Of a stretch of 29,107 nucleotides of DNA, positions 23,617-29,107 are shown piece by piece. The stretch is from positions 1 through 29,107 of the forward strand of contig DBMO01000040.1 in the NCBI GenBank assembly GCA_002298995.1. Reading direction: 5' to 3'. Both the position numbers and the translations under genes were made by a program. Numbering within the stretch: the stretch's first letter is position 1; each line of letters starts with the position of its first letter. Origin of the DNA: Desulfarculales bacterium UBA696 (GTDB lineage Bacteria; Desulfobacterota; Syntrophobacteria; Syntrophobacterales; Syntrophobacteraceae). The notes beneath the pieces were generated by a model. That model was not told the DNA's origin and made no database searches. It saw nothing but the letters and a program-made list of their open reading frames with translations.

Positions 23617-24051
23617 ATGTCTGAGTGGGAACCGAAAGTAATTACTTTCCTGTGCAACTGGTGCTCCTACGGCGCCGCCGACCTCGCCGGGGTCAGCAGG
23701 TTTCAATATCCGGCAAATATCCGGATAATCCGCCTGCCTTGCACGGGTCGCATGAATCCCAAGTTCATCCTTGCTGCCCTTCGGCACGGCGCGGACGGTG
23801 TCTGGGTTTCCGGATGTCATCCCGGAGACTGTCACTACATCGAGGGCAACTTCTACGCCCGGCGCAAGTTTGCTCTGCTGAAGACCCAGCTCGAATATAC
23901 CGGAATTATCGAACCGGGCCGCGTGCACTTTTCCTGGATTTCTTCGGCCGAGGCGACAATATTTGCCGAAAAAGCCCGCAAGGTAGTCGAGGCGATAAAG
24001 GCCCTTGGACCGGCGCAGCACTTTATCAAGAAGCAAGCTGAGGTGGCATAG
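23617..24051 (+). CDS. mvhD: MvhD/FlxD-type [2Fe-2S] electron transfer protein
   Basis: MvhD-family proteins carry one [2Fe-2S] cluster and pass electrons from a hydrogenase, formate dehydrogenase or flavoprotein to HdrA. The 144-residue product is close to the normal size and has the conserved cysteines Cys13, Cys16 (FLCNWCSYGAADLAG), Cys42 (RLPCTGRM), Cys67 and Cys72 (SGCHPGDCHYIEGN). All are cysteine, with no Sec. CAGGAG lies about 10 bases before the ATG. It directly follows hdrA, the usual partner, and abuts the next gene with no spacer. In this operon the electron source is most likely the FlxA flavoprotein, because no hydrogenase genes are present in the window. Confidence 0.93.
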   Translation: MSEWEPKVITFLCNWCSYGAADLAGVSRFQYPANIRIIRLPCTGRMNPKFILAALRHGADGVWVSGCHPGDCHYIEGNFYARRKFALLKTQLEYTGIIEPGRVHFSWISSAEATIFAEKARKVVEAIKALGPAQHFIKKQAEVA

Positions 24052-24996
24052 ATGCAAGCATATACAGAAAAGATCAGAGAGGCGGCAAAACGGCTGCTGG
24101 CCGAGAAGAAAGTGGACGGCGTGATCGGGTTCCGCAAGGGCACGATGCCGTTCATGAACGAGCCGTTCATGGCAAAGACGCCGGAACAGGCCGACCTGCT
24201 CGTCTGGGATGGAAACTGCGGGATCAACCTTGCCAACTACCTCCCCAAGAGGACCGACAAGATTGCAATCGTCGCCAAGGGGTGCGATTCCCGAAACATT
24301 TCGATCCAGATCCTGGAAAATCAGATCAAGCGCGAACAGCTCCATATCCTCGGGGCTCCCTGCAAGGGGATGACCGACAAGCGCAAAATCCAGGACGAAC
24401 TCGACGGCAAGGAGATTCTCCAGGCCGAAGAAGCAGGCGACAAGGTAAAGGTCAGCGGTCGCGATTTCGAGAAGACATTCAACCGCTCGGAGTACCTCCA
24501 GGAAAACTGCGCGATCTGCATCCACCGCAATCCGGTCATTTCCGATGAAATGCTCGGCGAACCGGTGCAGGAGCAGCAGGTCGAACGCTACGAGGATATA
24601 AAGCAGATCGAGGCCATGCTTCCGGAAGAGAAGCGCAAGCACTTCGATGAGCTCATCGAGCCGTGCATTCGCTGCTATGCCTGCCGCAGCGCCTGTCCGG
24701 CCTGCTACTGCCCGACCTGTTTCGTGGATGAGTCCAAACCCCAGTGGGTTGGGAAGACGACCGACCCGACGGATACACGTACCTTTCATTTCCTGAGGGC
24801 CTTCCACGTTGCCGGACGCTGCTCGGACTGCGGCGCGTGCGAGCGCTCATGCCCGGTCGGCATCAAGGTGCGCGAGTTTACGAAGAAGCTCGAAAAGGAA
24901 GTAAAGGAACTCTACGGCTACGAAGCGGGAATGGTGCAGGACCTGCGCCCACCGCTCGATGTCTATCGGCCGGACGATCCCGAACCGTTCCTGTAG
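24052..24996 (+). CDS. flxC: FlxC-like Fe-S protein
   Basis: This 314-residue cytoplasmic protein has an N-terminal FrhB/FdhB-like region (residues 1-120: GVIGFRKGTMPFM, DGNCGINLANYLP, AKGCDSRNIS, LGAPCKGM) and C-terminal Fe-S motifs. One is CIRCYACRSACPACYCPTC from Cys205; a second is CSDCGACERSCPVG from Cys257. Cys pairs in ENCAICIHRNP may add a further ligand set. It should relay electrons between FlxA/FlxB and MvhD-HdrA. The name follows the flxABCD-hdrABC clusters of Desulfovibrio, here in mirror-image order, so the B versus C assignment is inferred from position. The ATG directly follows the mvhD stop, with GAGGTGG in the end of mvhD as ribosome site, indicating translational coupling. 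Confidence 0.85.
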   Translation: MQAYTEKIREAAKRLLAEKKVDGVIGFRKGTMPFMNEPFMAKTPEQADLLVWDGNCGINLANYLPKRTDKIAIVAKGCDSRNISIQILENQIKREQLHILGAPCKGMTDKRKIQDELDGKEILQAEEAGDKVKVSGRDFEKTFNRSEYLQENCAICIHRNPVISDEMLGEPVQEQQVERYEDIKQIEAMLPEEKRKHFDELIEPCIRCYACRSACPACYCPTCFVDESKPQWVGKTTDPTDTRTFHFLRAFHVAGRCSDCGACERSCPVGIKVREFTKKLEKEVKELYGYEAGMVQDLRPPLDVYRPDDPEPFL

Positions 24997-25025
24997 TATT
25001 CACCCCGGTAGGGGAGGCTTTCAAA

Positions 25026-25045
25026 CCTGCCGGGTTCCCGGCAGG
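25026..25045 (+). other. Hairpin between flxC and flxB
   Basis: CCTGCCGG pairs with CCGGCAGG around GTTC. It sits in an 87-base spacer inside the operon and lacks a T-run. It resembles the GGCAGGCT hairpin at 16730 and may be a dispersed element. Confidence 0.5.
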
Positions 25046-25083
25046 CGCGGCCTGGTCTTGACAGATAGAGAAGGGACAGATCA

Positions 25084-26136
25084 ATGTCTGAGATGTTTAT
25101 CGCGAAAGGTGACTTTCCCGCAATAATAGAGCGGTTGATGAGCCGATACCGGGTTTATGCGCCCGTAAAGAATGGCCGCCATTACGAATTCGCAGCCTTG
25201 AAGGAAGCGGGCGCCGCAGACCTTGGTTTCAAAAACACCCGCATGTCGCCGAAGGCAATATTTTACCCGCAGGCGGAGCGCATGTTCGAGTACAGCCTCG
25301 CCAAGGATGATCCCGAGGTCAACATAGTCAAGGAGACCCCCAAGGATTTCTCGCCTCAGGTGGTTCTTGGCATTCGCCCTTGCGACGCGAAGGCTTTCAG
25401 GCTCGATGATGCGAATTTTTGCTCCGACAAGTTCAAAGACCCATGGTGGGCCCAGAGGCGCGAGTCGACTACCCTTATCGGGTTCGCCTGCAACAGCCCC
25501 TCTTCGACCTGCTTTTGCACCTCGGTTAATACCGGCCCCTTCGATACGACAGGCCTTGACGCCATGCTCGTGGATACAGGGGACGGGTATGCGCTCCAGG
25601 TAATTACCGAAAAGGGCAAGAACGTTCTGGGGATCCTGGAACTGAAACCCGCCCCGGCACAGGTGGCTGGGAAGGTTGAGGAATTGAAAGCAAGCGCCGA
25701 GAAAAGCGTCGCCACGGCCTTCGATCCCCCGGCGATAGCCCAGCAAGGCACGCTCGATATCTTCAATGCGCCGATCTGGGATGAAATTCACTTCGCCTGC
25801 CTCAACTGCGGTACCTGCACCTTTATGTGCCCCACCTGCTGGTGTTTCGACATCCAGGACGAGGTGCAGGAGGGTACCAAGGGCGACCGGCTGCGGCTGT
25901 GGGACTCCTGCATGTTTTCGCTCTTCACCTTCCACGGTTCGGGCCACAACCCACGTAGCCAGAAGGTCCAGAGGGTGCGCCAGCGCTTCATGCACAAGCT
26001 CAAGTACTATCAGGACAAGTACGGCACCGGTACGGCCTGCGTGGGCTGCGGCCGATGCGTTCAGGCATGTCCCGTTAATATCGACATTCGGCAGGTCGGC
26101 CGCCTCATGGGGTCGGGCTGTTCGTGTCCGGCTTAG
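25084..26136 (+). CDS. flxB: FlxB-like 4Fe-4S protein (AsrA-like)
   Basis: This 350-residue protein resembles the AsrA family of Fe-S subunits that pair with AsrB/FlxA flavoproteins. It has YRVYAPVKNGRHYEF near 20, LGIRPCDAKAFRL near 96, a Cys-bearing region FACNSPSSTCFCTS near 138, and two C-terminal [4Fe-4S] motifs: CLNCGTCTFMCPTCWC from Cys239 and CVGCGRCVQACPVNIDIRQ from Cys319. It likely carries electrons from FlxA toward FlxC and MvhD. GAAGGGA lies about 8 bases before the ATG. The protein ends in GSGCSCPA, and its stop precedes the flxA start by 26 bases. It is full length with no Sec codon. Confidence 0.88.
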   Translation: MSEMFIAKGDFPAIIERLMSRYRVYAPVKNGRHYEFAALKEAGAADLGFKNTRMSPKAIFYPQAERMFEYSLAKDDPEVNIVKETPKDFSPQVVLGIRPCDAKAFRLDDANFCSDKFKDPWWAQRRESTTLIGFACNSPSSTCFCTSVNTGPFDTTGLDAMLVDTGDGYALQVITEKGKNVLGILELKPAPAQVAGKVEELKASAEKSVATAFDPPAIAQQGTLDIFNAPIWDEIHFACLNCGTCTFMCPTCWCFDIQDEVQEGTKGDRLRLWDSCMFSLFTFHGSGHNPRSQKVQRVRQRFMHKLKYYQDKYGTGTACVGCGRCVQACPVNIDIRQVGRLMGSGCSCPA

Positions 26137-26162
26137 AGCCGCATCGCTACGGAGGAATCAAG

Positions 26163-27005
26163 GTGAATAACCCCTACCTGCCCTATCCGGTCCGAATCGA
26201 TTCCGTGATAACGGAAACGGAAGATCGCAACCTGAAGACTTTTAAGTTCATCTTCCTAAACCCGGAAGACGAAGAGAAGTTCAAATATACTGCCGGCCAG
26301 TTCGCCATGCTCTCGGTCGCGGGCCAGGGCGAGATTCCTATCGGTATCGCCTCATCGCCGACCGAGAAAGGGTTCATCAAGTTTACGGTAAACAAGGTCG
26401 GCCGGGTCACCACCTTCATGCACAACATGAAGGCGGGCGACATAATGGGCGTTCGCGGCCCGTGCGGCAACTGGTACCCGTGGGACATTCTCGAAGGCAA
26501 AAACCTCGTGATAATCGGCGGCGGTTTCGCATTCACGACTCTGCGCTCGTCGATTGTATATATGCTAAATCCTGAAAACCGCTCGAAGTACGGCAAAATC
26601 GACGTGGTCTACGGCGCGCGCCATCCCGGCCTGCTCCTCTACAGGGAAGAGCTGGCGGCGTGGGAAGCCCGCGACGACATCAACATGCACATTACCGTCG
26701 ACGGCACAACCGACCCCAACTGGAAATACAACGTGGGTTTCGTGCCCGCTATTACCAAGCAGAAGGCCCCGAGCGCCGAAAACTCATACGCGATCATTTG
26801 CGGTCCGCCGGTAATGATCAAGTTCACCCTGCCCGTTCTGACCGAGTTGGGCTTTCCTCCCGAGAGGATCATCTCCAGCCTCGAGATGCGGATGAAGTGC
26901 GGAATCGGCATCTGCGGCCGGTGCAATCTCGGCACCGAATACGTATGCAAGGACGGCCCGGTTTTCACGCTTGAGAAGCTGTCGAAGTTGCCAAACGAGT
27001 ACTAA
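26163..27005 (+). CDS. flxA: FlxA: FNR-type FAD/NAD(P)H oxidoreductase with [2Fe-2S]
   Basis: This 280-residue flavoprotein belongs to the ferredoxin-NADP reductase family, in the branch of AsrB, PyrK and NfnA. It has an N-terminal FAD barrel (PVRIDSVITETEDRNLKTFKF; YTAGQFAML; IPIGIASSP), a nucleotide-binding domain (NLVIIGGGFAFTTLRS; DVVYGARHPGLLLY; YAIICGPPVMI), and a C-terminal [2Fe-2S] site with Cys246, Cys251, Cys254 and Cys262. It should oxidise NADH (or NADPH) and feed the operon's Fe-S chain, or run in reverse. I start at GTG 26163 because GGAGGA (26151-26156) precedes it by 6 bases. An upstream GTG at 26124 overlaps flxB and would add 13 unconserved residues. It is the last gene before a strong terminator. 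Confidence 0.92.
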   Translation: MNNPYLPYPVRIDSVITETEDRNLKTFKFIFLNPEDEEKFKYTAGQFAMLSVAGQGEIPIGIASSPTEKGFIKFTVNKVGRVTTFMHNMKAGDIMGVRGPCGNWYPWDILEGKNLVIIGGGFAFTTLRSSIVYMLNPENRSKYGKIDVVYGARHPGLLLYREELAAWEARDDINMHITVDGTTDPNWKYNVGFVPAITKQKAPSAENSYAIICGPPVMIKFTLPVLTELGFPPERIISSLEMRMKCGIGICGRCNLGTEYVCKDGPVFTLEKLSKLPNEY

Positions 27006-27092
27006 TTCCCTCTGGCCCACACGAGGGTCTCGAAGGGTTAGGTTTGCGCCGCCTGTCTTTGGTGCAACCCCCGTTTAAAACCGAAATAAACC

Positions 27093-27132
27093 GCCCCCGG
27101 AACACGACTTTGCCGTGTCTCGGGGGCTTTTT
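27093..27132 (+). terminator. Strong rho-independent terminator of the hdrA-flx operon
   Basis: GCCCCCGGAACACG (27093-27106) pairs with CGTGTCTCGGGGGC (27114-27127) with one mismatch around a 7-base loop, followed by five T. It lies 88 bases after flxA. The rest of 27006-27309 holds AT-rich DNA around 27170-27215 that may contain the next promoter, and a run of ACCCGTAACCCGCAAC-like words at 27284-27300. Confidence 0.9.
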
Positions 27133-27309
27133 CGTGCTTTTCCGTTACGGGTATGAAGGGTTAAAGATTCTGGTTTATTAATTACCCGATTTGGAGCAAT
27201 ATATCCCAACTTTGAAAGCAGACCGTAACTTCCAATTTACACCGGCGCCGCACCGGCAACCAGCTATCTGAACCACCAACCGGAAACCCGTAACCCGCAA
27301 CGGCTAGAA

Positions 27310-28548
27310 ATGACCAAAAAACTGGACACCAAAAAGAAGACCAAAACCGAAAAGCAGGAAATCGCCTTATCCAGCGATGAGGCCGAAGAGCTCCAGATGA
27401 TTGTCGACCGGCTGGCCGTCCAAAATCCGGAAGGCGGGAGCTTCGAGCGCTACCTGCTTTCGCTTAAGACAGCCCTTGGGCAAAGGCCCCATCTAGCGGC
27501 GGTGCTCATTGACAGGCTCAGCAAAAACCCCAATCCGACCGCTTTCCGCACTTTCCGGGCACTCGAAGGCGTGGTGGAGAGTTCTCCCTACCGAAGACAT
27601 ATCAAGCAGGCGGCTTATCGCTTCTCGCAGCGCGGATTTGCCGCCGAAAAAGAAGAGGCGCCGCCCAAAACGGTTGTCCTCATCCAGGGCGAGGAAAAAC
27701 ACCCTCAATGCAATTTCTTTCTCGTTCATGGCACCTTGTGGCTTGTCTCGGCACTGGTCCCCGGAGGTGGGCGCGCGCCCTATTCGCTGATAACGGCCTT
27801 CCTCGAGGTCGATTACGAATCATTAAACGTAAAGATCATCGTGAGTACCCATAAGTTCTACAGAGAATATCTGCAAAAAGTTTCCCAGCACGCCCTCGCT
27901 AACAAGGCCGTTGAAATTCCCGCCTGGCATGCCGCACGGCTCTTTTTCGAGATGCTGGACCTTTCGGCCTCCAAGGACGCCAATCGCGAGGTCGAGCTCG
28001 CCCGGAATATATTCAAACGTTATTACGACCCTGAGAGAAGACCCTACGTTTATGATCTCATGGCTGAAATCGCGGAGCCGGAGCGCCATCTTCCTGAAAT
28101 AGACATTCCCGAGTTTCTCAAGGACATGGACCTAACCTGGCTCAGGTTTTCGAAAGAGGACATTCAGCCGGCCCATGAGAAATTGAAGGACCTTGAAAGC
28201 CCGCTCCTGGTCGTGCCCCGCGAGGTCCAGATCGAGCGGCGGGAAGCGCTTCTGCGCAGCACCGCGGACACACTGTGCACCGGCGACACGCGCCGCCTTT
28301 TCCAGCGCTACTTCGAAGAACAGGCGATGGGGCTCAAGCTTGCCGGCTTCGAGGAAAGGGCCAACTGGTCCTGGATCATCGCCCAGCACCTGCAAAGTGA
28401 CTCCCCCGCCGGAGAAAACCCGGCCGCTTACCAGATTGTCATGTATTCGATAGAATCTTACTGGCCCGGGACCATCAAGCGCGAACAACAAGAGCCTGAG
28501 CACCGGCATGAGGAACGCCGGACCGAGTCCGGAATTATCCTGCCCTGA
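27310..28548 (+). CDS. Unrecognised 412-residue cytoplasmic protein
   Basis: I do not recognise this protein. It starts with a Lys-rich tail (MTKKLDTKKKTKTEKQE), continues as an apparently globular alpha/beta protein with helical stretches, and has no signal peptide, membrane span or Cys cluster. Visible features are YLLSLKTALGQRPHLAAVLIDRLS near 45, a beta-rich middle (CNFFLVHGTLWLVSALV near 134) and Glu-rich helices after 240. The C-terminus is charged (REQQEPEHRHEERRTE). The ATG follows CTAGAA, a poor ribosome site, so the start is uncertain; an initiator further inside is possible. Codon use resembles its neighbours and the frame is long and uninterrupted, so it is a real gene. It ends 15 bases before the yjbQ-like gene, probably in the same operon. 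Confidence 0.8.
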   Translation: MTKKLDTKKKTKTEKQEIALSSDEAEELQMIVDRLAVQNPEGGSFERYLLSLKTALGQRPHLAAVLIDRLSKNPNPTAFRTFRALEGVVESSPYRRHIKQAAYRFSQRGFAAEKEEAPPKTVVLIQGEEKHPQCNFFLVHGTLWLVSALVPGGGRAPYSLITAFLEVDYESLNVKIIVSTHKFYREYLQKVSQHALANKAVEIPAWHAARLFFEMLDLSASKDANREVELARNIFKRYYDPERRPYVYDLMAEIAEPERHLPEIDIPEFLKDMDLTWLRFSKEDIQPAHEKLKDLESPLLVVPREVQIERREALLRSTADTLCTGDTRRLFQRYFEEQAMGLKLAGFEERANWSWIIAQHLQSDSPAGENPAAYQIVMYSIESYWPGTIKREQQEPEHRHEERRTESGIILP

Positions 28549-28563
28549 CGGAAAGGCGGAGCG

Positions 28564-28965
28564 ATGGAGACAATCCAGGTTAAGACCCCCTCCCGCAGCG
28601 CAGTCGTTGACATAACATCCAAAGTTGCCGCCAAGCTCAAGGAAATCGGCGCAACCGACGGCGCCTGCCTCATCTACACCCCACACACCACAGCCGCCCT
28701 GACCATCAACGAAGGGGCCGACCCCGATGTGATGGACGACGTCCTCACCGCCCTGGAAAAGCTGGTCCCGTGGGACAACGCCTACAAACATGTCGAGGGA
28801 AATTCCGCCGCGCACATCAAATCGATCATGGTCGGCGGAAGCGTCCAGGTCATTGTCGAATCCGGCCGGATCGTTTTAGGCACCTGGGAAAAGATCTTCC
28901 TGTGCGAATTCGACGGACCTAGAACGAGGAAGGTTTTCCTGAAGTTTCAGGGAGAGAGGCCGTAG
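28564..28965 (+). CDS. yjbQ: YjbQ/UPF0047 family protein (secondary thiamine-phosphate synthase type)
   Basis: This 133-residue protein matches the UPF0047 (YjbQ) family over its whole length. Signatures are LIYTPHTTAALTINEGADPDV near 36, the metal-site region KHVEGNSAAHIKSIMVGGS near 75, and GRIVLGTWEKIFLCEFDGPRTRKV near 101. Some members can replace thiamine-phosphate synthase weakly in vivo, hence the database name, but the real role is not settled. AAGGCGGAG directly before the ATG serves as ribosome site. It follows the 412-residue gene by 15 bases. Confidence 0.93.
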   Translation: METIQVKTPSRSAVVDITSKVAAKLKEIGATDGACLIYTPHTTAALTINEGADPDVMDDVLTALEKLVPWDNAYKHVEGNSAAHIKSIMVGGSVQVIVESGRIVLGTWEKIFLCEFDGPRTRKVFLKFQGERP

Positions 28966-29057
28966 CAGTAGTCCTATTTGATCGTTGTGGCGGTCGGAAA
29001 TGATCGCAACAGCAATAAGGATGCGACCTGTCGTAAGCAGATCCAAGCGCCGGGTTA

Positions 29058-29098
29058 TGACGGGGTCTCCTACTGGGCAGACTGGGTCTCCTTCTGGT
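29058..29098. repeat. Short imperfect direct repeat at the window end
   Basis: GACGGGGTCTCCTACTGG and GACTGGGTCTCCTTCTGG lie next to each other in tandem with two mismatches. The region after the YjbQ-family gene (28966-29107) shows no supported gene. The repeat may belong to an element continuing past the window. Confidence 0.5.
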
Positions 29099-29107
29099 TA
29101 TGGCGAG

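Overview
The window reads as a chromosomal segment of a GC-rich anaerobic deltaproteobacterium (Desulfobacterota), most plausibly a syntrophic or sulfate-reducing lineage near Syntrophobacter. This placement is inferred from gene content: a selenocysteine-type HdrA with MvhD/Flx partners, a sigma-54 two-component pair, an HDOD protein, a bacterial archaemetzincin and a short-type AhcY. No rRNA, tRNA, CRISPR array, transposase or phage gene was found.

Layout. 149-2659 (+): end of a polysaccharide operon (rfbC, rfbD, GT2 glycosyltransferase), facing a GT4-like glycosyltransferase (2998-4272, -). 4658-9868 (+): housekeeping genes panC, panD, metK, ahcY and the lipoprotein lytic transglycosylase mltA. 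10159-10476 (-): small helical protein of unknown role. 10790-12220 (+): SF2-helicase-like protein that has lost several helicase motifs. 12668-13246 (-): archaemetzincin. 14751-16370 and 13385-14737 (-): soluble PAS histidine kinase followed by its NtrC-type regulator. 16800-18242 (-): HDOD-GAF protein. 19096-27005 (+): redox operon hdrA-mvhD-flxC-flxB-flxA ending at a strong terminator. 27310-28965 (+): an unrecognised 412-aa protein and a YjbQ-family protein.

The centrepiece is the redox operon. Its first gene is split by an in-frame UGA at 19288-19290. The UGA sits at the position of a conserved HdrA cysteine and is followed at the right distance by a 7-bp stem with a GAGGUC loop, the pattern of a bacterial SECIS. 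Read through, the gene encodes a 1478-residue selenoprotein made of an HdrA core interrupted by a complete GltD/NfnB-like module, then a second HdrA. The partners are a [2Fe-2S] MvhD, two Fe-S proteins and an FNR-type flavoprotein (FlxA). No HdrB or HdrC is present in the window. Because FlxA is NfnA-like and the insert is NfnB-like, the operon could encode an electron-bifurcating NADH/NADPH/ferredoxin complex rather than a classical heterodisulfide reductase. A CRP/HcpR-type palindrome and nested hairpins precede it.

Intergenic regions carry at least two families of dispersed palindromic repeats: a GTGGGCACG type and a GATTGAGGAATTTAGG type. At two places the 3' end of a gene is duplicated on the far side of a palindromic element, which suggests a shared insertion or duplication mechanism.
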